Shown here in pieces: positions 1-10,567 of a stretch of DNA of 64,000 nucleotides (positions are counted from its first letter, which is position 1; each line of letters begins with the position of its first letter). A program made the translations under genes and the position numbers. The notes beneath the pieces were generated by a model. The model saw only the letters and a program-made list of their open reading frames with translations. It made no database searches and had not been told where the DNA came from. The stretch spans positions 1,612,001 to 1,676,000 of the forward strand of contig JAUCEF010000004.1 in NCBI GenBank assembly GCA_033558025.1, in the 5' to 3' direction. Source of the DNA: Phytophthora sp. 'mugwort'. Lineage: Eukaryota; Oomycota; Peronosporomycetes; Peronosporales; Peronosporaceae.

Positions 1-192
1 CAGCCGAAGCCGAAGAAGAGAATTAGCTCCCAGCAGCAGCAGATTAATAGAATAAAGCTAGAAGCGGAACGAGAAGAAGAGGACGATGAAGACAATGACA
101 ACGCGCAGGATGATGACTATGAAGAGAAGGATAGTCAGCAACACGGCTTGTTACAGCATAACCTGCCGACGACCGCCAGAGCAGCGGCATGA
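1..192 (+). CDS. 3' end of an unidentified gene, acidic/Gln-rich tail
   Basis: The window opens inside a reading frame that runs 63 codons to a TGA at 190-192. The visible residues are low complexity: a basic start (PKPKKR), a run of four glutamines, then a strongly acidic stretch rich in Glu, Asp and Asn, ending in TTARAAA. No domain can be recognised. It could be the disordered tail of a nuclear or RNA-binding protein, but that is a guess. The stop codon is only 42 bp from the stop codon of the opposing MPDU1 gene, so the two are convergent neighbours with almost no spacer. Confidence 0.55.
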   Translation, partial: QPKPKKRISSQQQQINRIKLEAEREEEDDEDNDNAQDDDYEEKDSQQHGLLQHNLPTTARAAA

Positions 193-234
193 GGTATACG
201 TCTAATGACCATCTCACTCTTCCTCTCAATTGTC

Positions 235-1125
235 TTATTCGTCCTTCTTTTTAGTCGCAAGAGCCAGCGCCTTGTTGGTAGCACCCCAGAACAGCAGCAC
301 TTGAAGCACCAGCGTGCCGTTCAGAAGGATAGCCACGCCAAAGCCAGCTACCTGCACTGGGTCACCCGTCTCCTGCATGGTCGTGAACAAGCGTGCAATG
401 GAACCGCCCAGATTAAGCACCAGCGTGATCAGCGCCAATTGGCCCGTGTGTCCCTGCTTGAAGTTTGACAAGATCTACAGCACATTTAACCCAAATAATC
501 CGTCAGTTCTCCACTCTTTCACCCAGATTCCAGCCATGTTTCTATTTACCTGTGGGATACGAGCCACAATGCTCACGGGGATACCCGCAGACGCCAACAG
601 CCATTGATACTCTTCCGGGATGGAGAGCATACCTGCCGCCATGGCCGCCAATACCACAGCAAGACCGAATCGTGTAGATACCGGTATCTTGGGCGAGCAG
701 TAGGTCCAGAGAAGCAGCACCAGCAGAATGTTCTGCGCCAGGATCACCACGTTTTCGCCCCACGTCGTCAGCGGGTAGCCGCGCAGCACGTTGTAGATCG
801 TACTGGACAGGTAGAGCACTACCTCCATGTAGAAGGCGCTGGGCGTGATGCCCGTGACGTCCTTGGCGCCCAGGATCTTGAGAATCTGCGGTAGCTTGAG
901 GATGAGGCTGCCCGTAATGATGGCGTAGCTCAGCGCCTTGCTGACCACAGCCTTGATGCACTCCACGTTCGTGAAGTCGTGCTGCGTCGCAAACGCCTCG
1001 AAGCACTTGGGCGTGAACAGTCCTAGGACCAACTCGTCGTTCTCCTTCTTCTCCGCCATTATAGAGCCGACCAGCATGGCTGTGGCCACCATCAACGCCG
1101 CGCCAACGTGGGTCATTCTAGCCAT
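235..1125 (-). CDS. MPDU1: Mannose-P-dolichol utilization defect 1 homologue (PQ-loop membrane protein)
   Basis: Two exons, 1125-550 and 474-235, joined across a 75-nt intron (549-475, GTAAAT...CTGTAG), give 271 residues; human MPDU1 has 247. MPDU1 is an ER membrane protein needed for use of dolichol-phosphate mannose and glucose in N-glycan and GPI-anchor synthesis. Seen in the sequence: multiple hydrophobic spans, a first PQ-loop KLPQILKILGAKDVTG, and a second PQ-loop RIPQ-ILSNFKQGHTGQLA that is rebuilt exactly by the splice. It is followed by the family motif GGSIARLFTTMQETGDP and a lysine-rich tail (TKKKDE). The ATG at 1125 is preferred; an in-frame ATG at 1200 would add 25 residues without family similarity. 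A LINE 3' end lies about 105 bp upstream of the start, so the promoter is either very short or replaced. Confidence 0.92.
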
Positions 1126-1337
1126 CGTGCGTGGTTGATTGACGAGGGGATCAAAACTGATGCTTTGTCGAAGGCTATCCTCTGGATATTTATATCGCAT
1201 TTGGGGAACCTAGATAATATTTTTGGAGCTTATTTTTTTTGTTTTTGTTTTTACAGATTTTATCGTAAATACGACGAATACCTAAGAAAGTGTAAGGGAG
1301 AGAGAGGCAGATTGATCTATTTGACTGTTAACAGTGA

Positions 1338-3240
1338 CTAGATGTCTGGTTGATCCTGATCCTGGTTAGCAACGCCGGTTCCTTGTTTGAGTCCGGCGGT
1401 TGTATGGGGCTTGTCTCTTTCGGTGACTTCTCGGGGTTGTTCTGCTAGTGTCCCTCTGCACAACAGCAGTCGTGTCCCCTGAATTATTGTTTCTGGCCTC
1501 TTTCTTTCTCGCTTGCCGATCGCTTTGATTTGCCGTATCGCTCCTGACCAGTATTGCATAACAGTTTTCTCTATGGTTCTCTCCTTCTGCTGAAATACCA
1601 CTCGATTCCGTTGTATCCAGAGTGTTGTGATGCACGCACTGCTTAGTATTCGCCACATTCTTCTCCATTCCTCTGCAAAGTGATCTGCAGTATCCAGGTA
1701 GTTCGCTTGTAGTTGCTTTGTCATCACTCTGGACAGGGACGGTGCTTTCCTGTTGGCACAGTTCTCCATAAATCCCTCCAGCCTGCCTTACTCCCAACGC
1801 TCTCCTGTCCAGTGGCAGATGCACTTCTGCCAACACCTTGCGCACATGAGCACCTCCAGAAGATGTGTTCTAAAGTTTCTTTGATCCCTCTGCAACACTG
1901 CAGTTTTCGGCAGCTGTTGTCCGCTTGGCGCTGCTCGTGGTACAAGTTCAATTGCCGTGTTGCGACCCGGTAGCCGACCCAAACCTGATGCTCCGTTAGT
2001 TCGTTGTTATATTTCCGTATCTGTTTTGGCGTTTGCTGCATTGCCGCAAACTGCCACCTGCTGGTTCTTGCTGCCGCCGCTAGGCTGGTCACCACGGCCT
2101 CTACTGTCGGTCCTTCTCCCCTGTGCTTCTTGTAGGGGTGTTACTTGACCGCTGCCAGTATATGTTTGTTGGCGATTGTTTCCGTGACCATCCACGGAAA
2201 TCTGTGCATCCGCGGGTGCGCGTACATGACTATGCTCCCTTCTTCTTCATGCCGCTGCAATTTTTTCGATCCTTTGCTGTTGCTGCATCTCCTCCGTTGA
2301 CATCCCTTACTCTCCAATAGATTCTGCTATGCTGTTGCTCGAGGTCGATTTTTCCGCCTCCGCTTTCTCCTGTCGCCTTCAACCACCCTATAACGCTGTC
2401 TTCCCGGATAAATTCCCAGTTGTACTCTCCGTCTAATTTGGTCTGGTGTCGCATCCGCACTGTGATTTGGACCTGCATTCTTCCTTCTATTTCCAACTCT
2501 GGCATGCTCATTATGATCGTTAGCCCCTATCTTCGGGCTTGTCCTGGCGGTGAGCTTTCTCGTCCGCTGTGAAATGATCATTGAGTACGTTAGGTCTCCT
2601 GTGCGCTAAATCTTTAGCTCATCCAGCGTGTAGACCTTGATCCTGTCGCATTTGCTGCTCGTGAGCATGTTTCCTTCCTGGTCCCGAATCCACGGATTGT
2701 CATTCCATTGGTACGTGGGCCAGAACGTTGCATCTTCCTTTGATCGACTAGATACCCACCTCGAAATGGCTATCGGTAGTTCTACGACCCAAGTCCCTTT
2801 CGCTGACCAGCTGATGGCATCCTGCGCCAGCTCCTTAGCCCCTGCTGTCTGCTACCCACTTGGCCGGCTTCCCTATGCTCCTGCGGGGCGATTCATGCTC
2901 CGATCCTTTGTTGCAGTGCATTTCCCGGCGTTTGTCTTCCTACTCCTCTTGAGCTCCTGTCCCTTTGGCGTGGCGAGATTCCGCCTACCCACTCGACCGT
3001 TGCTCCTCTGAAGGTCCATGCTTTCCATGCTCCGTAGTAGCTGTCACGACGCTGAATGAGCCATAACATCGTGTGCTTCACCTTCTGCGTCCTACAAGCG
3101 ATGGGTACCGAGGCTAGCCCAACGCCGCCTGCCTGTCGTGGCGTGTAAAGCAGTCCCGGATTAATTTTGTGACGACTGCTCTCCGGGATAATGGAGTGAT
3201 ACCACAAAACCTGTTTCTGGAGATTCCTGATCTTAAGCAT
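1338..3240 (-). pseudogene. LINE ORF2 C-terminal region
   Basis: Minus-strand reading frames downstream of the RT carry a typical oomycete LINE post-RT signature. It reads YHSIIPESSRHKINPGLLYT, followed by PRQAGGVGLASVP, near 3200-3080. Further on are WRDLW, a Cys/His patch (LQCCRGIKETLEHIFWRCSC, about 1915-1856) and TLWIQRNRVVFQQ near 1620-1580, the motif that normally closes zinc-binding reverse-transcriptase tails. The frame shifts several times, so no continuous protein can be read. Confidence 0.7.
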
Positions 3241-3513
3241 GCTGCGAATTCAAGCACCAAGCGCTACCGAGCCGAGTGGGAGTGTTGTCAAGGAGGCGTC
3301 TCGTCCACCCCGGCGTACCAGTAGAAACCGGTATGGCCTTCAAGTCCGTGGAGCCATAACACTTGTATGGTTATGGGATGCGGAGGGCAGCATAATCACA
3401 TTGAGTATCGTTACTCTGTTTTCCATGCTCGTTGCGAGCTGCGATGTCGTGGCTAGCCGTCTCTGCACGTTCCGTATCCTGTTAGCCGAGTTCACGTCGG
3501 TTAAGTCTCCTGT

Positions 3514-4613
3514 TCAACCGCATGATCCAGATAGCGCACAGTCTCTCCGTGCTTGAAGGCAGGTATTCCCATGCATTCTGCTACTGCCACCGCTTTGTTC
3601 AGGAAAATGACATGGCTTTTGGCCGGTTAAACTTGTATCCCGGATAAGTTTCCGAATTGTGTCACAAAGTTGAAGGACTCGCGGCAGTTGTCGTGCTTCA
3701 TTGAGAAACACCGTCGAATCATCAACAAATGCCAAAAATGTGTATCGCTCTCCGCTTGCCCCTGGTATTTCGATTCCCACTAGTTAAGAGTCCTGTCAAA
3801 ACGCTGGCGCCAGTATTTCCGCCGCAAGAATGAACAGCAGAGGGGCTAATGGGCATCCTTGCCTTATCCCGGAGATCACATCCTGGACTTGGGATAGTTC
3901 TCCATTGACCAGGAAGCTCGCTGTCGTTCCATCATAGCTTCCGGATCATGTTGACGAACTCCCTCGAGAATCCGAACTTGATCAATGCTAGAAAAAGAAA
4001 CTCCCTTGCTAATGTGTCGTAGGCTTTGCAAAAGTCCAATATCAAGATAACTTGACTTAACGCGGCTACTAGCCCCGGCCGCTCCTCTGCCTTTGCCAGT
4101 ATGGCTAACATCATCATTCCAGTTTTCATCATTTGCCGCCCGTGGACGAAGCCCTGTTGTGAATCTCCACTGGGTATCCCATGACGTTTTGGGCTCGCGT
4201 CGCTATGATTTTGGCGTAAATTTTGTATCCTGTTTTCAGAAGTGCAATTGTCCTGAAATCCATTGCATCCACGCCCCGGAGTCACCTTTCTTTCGCAAAG
4301 GAAGAATCAAGCCTTCTAAAAACGACGCTGGTGGTTCTCCCCCTTTGATCAGCTTATTTCCAATGACTACCATCGCTGGCACGAGCACCGCCTGATTGGC
4401 CTTGAAAAAGTCATTATTCTGCCCGTCACCTCCCGCTGCTTTGTGTCGATTGAGTGCGTCGAGTCCTCGAATAACGTCTTCGGTAGTAATCGCCTTCATT
4501 AGGTCTGCATTCTGCTCGGGCGAAAGACGCCTACTCTCATGGGTCTGTACAAACACATCGAACGCTTTCTCCAGTTCGTCGTCCTGTATTCTGTTATGGA
4601 TGGCTTCAAACAC
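3514..4613 (-). pseudogene. LINE reverse transcriptase domain (broken)
   Basis: RT blocks appear in order on the minus strand: LDALNRHKAAGGDGQNNDFF (fingers, about 4450), [10 protein letters not shown] (about 4300), QQGFVHGR then [14 protein letters not shown] (about 4160-4000), [20 protein letters not shown] (about 3870-3820) and the catalytic FVDDS (about 3729-3715). Together these are the palm motifs of a non-LTR reverse transcriptase. Stops occur between blocks (for example near 3805-3780) and a frameshift lies near 4240. The two catalytic aspartates of FVDDS survive. Confidence 0.82.
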
Positions 4614-4633
4614 CGGATTTCACTCGGATGCGA

Positions 4634-5103
4634 TGTGACGGGGGTCACACGCACCCTGGCCTGAGGAAGCGCAGATTCTAACCGAGACCGACGCCCTGCG
4701 TCTCTGTCTCCTTATTGCACGAGGAAAGCCTGGCTTTCCTATAGTCCGTGGGACAGGGTTCCCACGACTTGCGAACTTCTAGGCTAGATTTTAATTGGGT
4801 CTTTATTAACATGCTCCTATGTTCCTACTTACTGTAAACTGCCTAATTAATGCATCCCCCTAAGTCACCGGTTTCTCAATGAGTGGTTCTCAAGCCATAT
4901 CTCCTTCCTAAGTGTGACTCCTACCTAAAGGTGTCTCTCACCTAGGTACCATTCGTACCTAACTGTGTCTCTCGTCAAAGTGCGACCCGTACTTAGTGGT
5001 GTGTCTTCTCTCCTAGATACGATCCGTACTAGTGAGTGGGCGCCTCATAGTGTGGTCACACCAACTGGTCATGGGCCATCCATCAGGAACACTCCCCATT
5101 ACA
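4634..5103. mobile_element. 470-bp solo LTR inserted in the LINE
   Basis: This block interrupts the LINE between endonuclease and RT. It begins TGTGACGGGG and ends CCCATTACA, so its ends are an imperfect TG...CA inverted pair. It is flanked by TGCGA (4629-4633) and CGCGA (5104-5108), a 5-bp target-site duplication with one mismatch. Removing the block plus one duplicate rejoins the LINE reading frame (about TREVIIADCF then NPVFEAIHNRI, with one nonsense codon between). No internal retrotransposon sequence is present, so it is a solo LTR left by LTR-LTR recombination. By start sequence it may belong to a Copia-type family; that is from memory. Confidence 0.75.
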
Positions 5104-5268
5104 CGCGAAGCAGTCTGCAATGATCACTTCACGCGTGAATGGTTGTCCGTTTATCTGTCGTATTTCAGTGGTGGATTGGTGGGCTCTTTCCCAATTCGAA
5201 ATTCTCTTGAAGCTCCATCTCAACTGCTCCGTCGTTCGTTCGTGGCGTTGACCCAATCGTACGAGATG

Positions 5269-5640
5269 CTATTCGCGTGCATCCTCCTCTGTTACTGCTA
5301 GTAGCTCTTTCCTGGTGAACAAGTGGGCTCTGTTCTGTTTATTGAGTTTATGTATGATTGCGTTCCTCCGCTGCATTTCCTTCCATTCAATTGTTGCAAT
5401 GCACTCTCTGCATACTGCAACCGTAGCGCCCCAGTTTCGTGATGTTACCTGCTTGCCCACTTCCGCTTTAGTGAGATCACCCAAGACTTCTGCTTTCACT
5501 CGATCCGGTTGTGCGGAGCGAATTGGATAGCGTACTTCTTGCTTCCTCTTTCTCCGTGCCCGCGCAGTGCTAGCATCCTGGAAGTGCATTCTCACCCGCT
5601 GATGATCCGATGATGCTGCCGTTCCGCAACTTCGATCCAT
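5269..5640 (-). pseudogene. LINE linker between endonuclease and RT
   Basis: An open minus-strand stretch with many basic and hydrophilic residues (RVRMHFQDASTARARRKRKQ, ATIEWKEMQRRNAIIHKLNK) lies where LINE ORF2 proteins have a linker between the endonuclease and reverse transcriptase. Its frame continues to about 5109 and there meets the solo LTR. It is kept separate because it shows that the LTR landed inside ORF2 coding sequence. Confidence 0.6.
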
Positions 5641-5654
5641 TGAACAACTCCTGT

Positions 5655-6290
5655 CTATGACTGCGGAACGTAAAACGTGTCCAGCCTGCTTACTGCATCA
5701 GGTCCCCAGTAAGTAAAGGCCTCTGTTGGCTCCATCTCGTCATCCTGGTCGTCCTCCACTGCCCCAGTGAGTGTGTTCGCATCTTCTAACCTCAATTGCT
5801 GAGTGAGTTCCTGCAGCGCCGGACTCTCCGGTCTGCCGCTGCGGTGCCCGCCTAATCGATCCAGTACTGGAGACTGGACACTATTGAAATCTCCCGCAAC
5901 GACGACATCCCCCCCGGGGGGGGGGGGGGGCACTGCCAGTGGGTCATGCCTTCAAAAAACTTCTCTCTTTCCGTGCGGTTCTTCGGTGCGTAGATGTTCA
6001 CTATCAGTTGGTTGGCCATTCGCACCGCAATGTTTCGCTTCATTCAGGTCTCCTTCTGCCAGGGCTGGACGCGTCCTGCTTCCCCAGGGTTGGTCAGGAT
6101 AGCTACTCCCCCTGTTTTGGTGGGATCCACACCAATAGGACAGTTTTGGTCCATCCTTCTGATACTGCTGTCCCCATAACTTCTGCCACTCTGCTGCCAT
6201 TTCCTCAGCCTCTTCATCCGTTCCCACGTGCGTTTCTTGGAGCAGCCATGCTGCTGACCGCTCTCGCACTGGTGTCCGTCTCCAGGCCAT
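5655..6290 (-). pseudogene. LINE apurinic-type endonuclease domain (broken)
   Basis: Minus-strand motifs of the exonuclease-endonuclease-phosphatase fold are visible: AAWLLQETHVG (metal-binding Glu, about 6255), VVVAGDFNSVQSPVLDRLGG (about 5905-5850) and FTYWGPDAVSRLDTFYVPQS (about 5720-5658). These are the target-nicking domain of LINE ORF2. The frame breaks near 6050 and again at a C7-G15 homopolymer block at 5909-5930, exactly before the GDFN motif. Confidence 0.8.
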
Positions 6291-6479
6291 TAGCCATTGC
6301 TTCTTTTTTCCTCCTCAAATCCTCGTACATTCTGCGTTTCTAATCTCCTCGTCACCACTCTGCTAGTTCGTCTCCTTCTCACCTTCTCCTTTTTCGCCCC
6401 TCCACTCCGTTGAACGTGACATCCGTATACGTCTGACACAGCGCCAACGTTCATTTTTGTCGGCCCTGCCTCTGGTCAC

Positions 6480-9141
6480 CTAGTGGCGTCTCTCATCATG
6501 CGTTACCCGCTCCGTTCCGCCTTGCTCCAGCGCGGTGTCGAAGAAGCGGGCTACTGCTAACCAATCAACCGTGCGTGCTACATTGCTGTATGCTCTGCGG
6601 TATTCCTCCATGGTTCGTAGCGCCGGTAAATGACGCGCTAGCCTCGATTGAGCATCATTCTCGCTTTCTATATCCAAGCCCGCCGGGCCTTTCCTCTTCA
6701 TACAGGATCGCGCAGATGGTATGTTGAACAAACTTGAACTTGTTGGTAACGTCACACAGTGTTAGCACTTCGTCTTCACCACATCCTTGATTCCTAAGTT
6801 TCAGCAATTCGTCCCTGTTATCCACCAAAGGAGCCAGGTTGCCCGGCGACTGCCTAGTGAATTTAGTCTTCCATTCGTCAAGCCATCTCTGGGTCTGCCG
6901 ATCGCCGGTTCTGCTGCGGTACACAACTAGTCGACCGTAAAAACTTCTCGACGCCATACCGCCGTCCACGCCTCAAATACCCTCTCACTTAGCTTCATCA
7001 AAATTTCTTCTGGGTAGTGAAAGTGTTGCAGTGTTCGAATCAACCACATCTGCTCCCGTTGCGCCGCGTTGATCCAAGTTTCCATGCTGTTGCCATCCAT
7101 TGGAAATGCTACTAGTGCCATTGTAGGCCACAGTTCCGGCCATGTCCCGCGCGTAACCTGTAGCTCCCTTTGCGTATCCGCCATCGCAACATCCTCCGCC
7201 TCCTTACCTTCCTTCACTGCTTGTACAAGTCCCGAATTGGACCGCATTAATTGTGCTCTCCTTCGATTGGTGCTAGAGTGTGCTGCCGCTTTGAGGTTTG
7301 GAGCTGACGAGTCGTTGTCCCTGTGGCCCCTGACGACCCAGCCCCACTACTTGTTTGCGATTGCACATTGTCCGAGTCCGACTCGTTCTGCGACTCAACC
7401 GACGGTGAGAGCGTTTTCTCCTTTTCTTCGGCATTGGTACGCTCGACTTCTAGTTTCCATTGTTTTAAGACTCCGACCGGAATTTGGTAATGCTAGGGTA
7501 GCTGCTGACTTCCTCGTCTTGCTCATTCCGTACGCCGAGGTCTAGGATCCGTGCGTGTTCCTGTCGTGATAGCTGAGAACGTGTGTTCACGAGGAATGCT
7601 AACAATGTCGCGTACCGCTGAAGATGCTCTCTCCAGTATGAGATAAATTTCGCACTGCAAGTCGTGCGGCCTCCAAGTCTCTTTGTTTTGCCCCAATTTC
7701 CCTCCTCGGAACTGCTTCACTGTCCCAATGACCTTATCCAGCGCCACACGCTCGCGTTGCTTGGGAGCGCGATGAGTTGCGGGGTCGGCAGCGTCTTCGG
7801 CGGCTTCGCTTGTACCAGATGTAGGTAAGCTTTCTCCGCTGGTGTAATCTGCGCTTTCCTTTTTTCATCCTCATCATCCCCCGATGAAATGTCGATCACA
7901 GGTTGGCTCGGTGGGTTGTCTTCCGACTTAGATTCCCGAACCTCATCATCCTTAGTATTATCGTCCAAATCAGCATATATCGGTGCCTCAATGGGGAAGC
8001 GTTGCTGCAGGGTAGCAGCATGCGCATATAAACTGCGCCCATTTCGAAACGGTACCATCACCCATGGTCGCTTGAGTTCGGGTGCAATGTTCACCCCTCC
8101 ACCTTTGGATCCGTTGAGTCTTGAGACCTCTTCTGCTCGTGATCCGACACGCCTTGCTCATTCTGCGATCGAATCCACTCGGTCTGCTGTTCCGGTTGCA
8201 CTGCTGCCTGCGCCTAACGTTCAACTTCCGCCTGAAGATGGAGTCTTTTGGCTGCTGTGGTTTTCACTTCTTCCAAACTGGTGAAGGTCCTCGCCAAGTC
8301 TTCCAGTTGTGCAATCTCCTTATCCTCGGCTGCCAGACTCCCCCAGCCAAGTAGTTGACTATCCGTCTACCTACATCTTGAGATGGTGTGTCCGATGTTG
8401 CCGCAACGTAGGTATTGCAAACGCTGGCGAGCTGCTGGGTGTTTTAGGATCAAAGTCCTCCCGAACATGACAATACGACCAATCTCGCGCAGAATATCCG
8501 GACACTCCGCCGTCTTCATTGTCAGTTGCCACACCGTGGACGTTCTAGAGTCTGGCGGGCAGGTGTCAAGATCCTCCATTTCAAACTCCGCCAAAATATG
8601 TTTTGCAGTATGCGTTAGGCGTCCAATGTTTGTGACCTTGTCACATTATGGATTTCTATTGTGTACTCTATCTGCATTGTGGGCCTTATTCCGTCTTGCG
8701 CGAGCTGCCTGACCCACATCGATCCCGAGTCCGACCGATGCACATTCGCCAGACTGTACACCGCTTTCTTGAACGGGATGCGCATGGGTTGATACTTTTG
8801 CGCTGTGGCTCTATCGAAGAAGAAAAGTGTACACTCCTCTACACATGGTTGTAGCTTATTGCCTTCGTCATGTTCAGCATGCGCTGCACTGCTGCCACAT
8901 TGGCGATGGCTTCTTCCACTGCTAACAGTATGTCCTCTTTGATAGCTCGCGTCTGCTCTCGACTTGGCTTGACACTGACTCGACTACGCAGCTGGCGAAC
9001 CAATTCTTCTTCCACTTGCATGTGAATTGTTCGATACAGCCGTAACAACTCCTTGGAATCCAGAATGCTCTTGAAGAAGTCAGGCAATCTCCTGCAAACA
9101 ATAGCTCCTTCTACAATCCCTGCAATTACCCGCCATTCCAT
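6480..9141 (-). pseudogene. LINE ORF1 / gag-like region (broken)
   Basis: Successive minus-strand frames look like a single decayed ORF1. The start at 9141 (MEWRVIAGIVEGAIVCRRLP) is followed by a helical acidic/basic region. An RNA-binding-like part (near 8590-8440) ends in a zinc-knuckle remnant, YLRCGNIGHTISRC, where the first Cys of CX2CX4HX4C is Tyr. An acidic segment IDISSGDDEDEK lies near 7890, and the 3' part (7247-6480) is weakly conserved. At least five frame changes separate the pieces. The assignment rests on position upstream of the endonuclease and on the zinc knuckle. Confidence 0.55.
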
Positions 9142-9170
9142 CTTAGTGCCTTCTCGCAGCGTTCGTCCTA

Positions 9171-9749
9171 GCGAAACTAAGGAAGTGTAAAGATGGATTG
9201 AGACACGACAGTCGTAATCGATTAATTAACTCCATACTTGAAGTATGTACTAGTATAGAACATAATGACCATGAAATATAGTGACCATGACGAATGCTCC
9301 TCAAGTATGAAGGTCCTGCTGCGTTCATTACGCGCAGAACCGTGAAATTTTAATCCCAGTATAACTGATTGATTAGATAAAAAACGACGAACAATAATTC
9401 TAGTCAATACTTTACTTTATTATGTAGAGGATGGCCCTCTTTTACGGTGATGTGCCTAAACTCGCGATTCGTACCTACTAGGTTCATGCTGCTTCAAGTA
9501 GATCGCGTTCGTATGAACAGCTTTGTTTGGCACCACTGGGAACAGTAATACGGTTTAGACTCGGATGACTGATCATGCGAGGCGCATTCCCAGCGAATGT
9601 CGCAGGCGCCCTAGTTTCACACCATTTTTCAAGTTTAAATATAGCCGCAATATTCTTGGAAGGCGACAAAGTTTGGATGTTAACTAGCATCCCACACTGA
9701 AAGGAGGTCGGCCATCGTTACCTCGTTGTTGAGTGATGGCTAACACTTA
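9171..9749. other. Spacer between LINE and membrane-protein pseudogene
   Basis: AT-rich sequence with no recognised gene. A minus-strand open stretch of 68 codons (9690-9484, ending LLEAA) has a coding-like composition but matches nothing I know. The 5' limit of the LINE lies somewhere near 9170-9200. Confidence 0.4.
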
Positions 9750-10567
9750 AAGCTGGATTCGCGTTGCCATAGTGGCGTTCGCGATCGCCCATTTCTAGAC
9801 TGGTCAAGCCGTTTATTTCATTGACGGTAGAATAGTTTCTCCTACTCGATTATTTGTTGTCTGCCGCCGTGTCGACTGCTTTTACTCTCTGCTCCATATT
9901 AATAGGGATGACAGTCTTCTTTCTCTACTGTTTTCCGTCTTGGTGATGACGCCAATTTATAACATTCTTCATATCGTAATATTTCGAATGGTTCTGGGCG
10001 GTCGGGTCTTTCAAATCCTGTTAGAGCGTCGCGAGCAGTTTGTAAGTACATGCACATGTACTTTCTCTATGCGCAGATTCTAATGATGTACATTTATCCA
10101 GCCTATGAAGTGCTATTTCGCTTTGCCGAGGAATTACGGTACCAACTTTTGGTCGTTTGGCTATTACCTGTAATTAAAGTGCTGATAAAAAATACTGTGC
10201 TGGGATGCACCGCGCTCGTCGAAGACTTGACGCCGGAAGCTGTGATCTTCACGGTGGATTTCTTGAACGCCATTTACGTCGCGACTTGTATGCAGAGCGC
10301 CTCGTCACTTTTGGCGATCTTGGCTCGCCCAAATGCTGATAATGTTGTACGGTTTACACCGCCGAACTGTCAGTCTTGTACCTCGACTTTGCCACGCAAC
10401 GGCAGGCAGTGATACGGAACCCAATGTACTAACGTCATTGTGCCGAAATTCCGAGAAATTTGGAAAACAGTCGCTCACAAGGGTTCGGATTCGCTCATGT
10501 TTTCCACATAAATTATCGGCATTGGATAAAGATCTTCTGGATGCATTAAGCCGTGTTGAGCAGCTTA

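Larger units (their letters stand above)
1231..9170 (-). mobile_element. Degenerate L1-type non-LTR retrotransposon (LINE)
   Basis: Read on the minus strand the region has the order of a two-ORF LINE. First comes an ORF1/gag-like part (9141 to about 6480) with a zinc-knuckle remnant. Then come an apurinic-type endonuclease (6290-5655), a reverse transcriptase (4613-3514) and a long C-terminal region (3240-1338). It ends in an A-rich tail at 1252-1231 (AAAAACAAAAACAAAAAAAA in element sense), the usual LINE 3' terminus. Stops and frameshifts break every domain, so it is inactive. The 5' boundary is only estimated: recognisable coding starts near 9141 and I place the end about 30 bp beyond it. 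A solo LTR (4634-5103) interrupts it between endonuclease and RT. I did not find its target-site duplication. Confidence 0.85.

Noticed and set aside
5655..9141. Many open frames on the plus strand across the LINE (for example 5939-6343, 7069-7545 and 7889-8284)
   Set aside because: They are antisense to LINE domains with recognisable motifs on the minus strand and carry no motif of their own.
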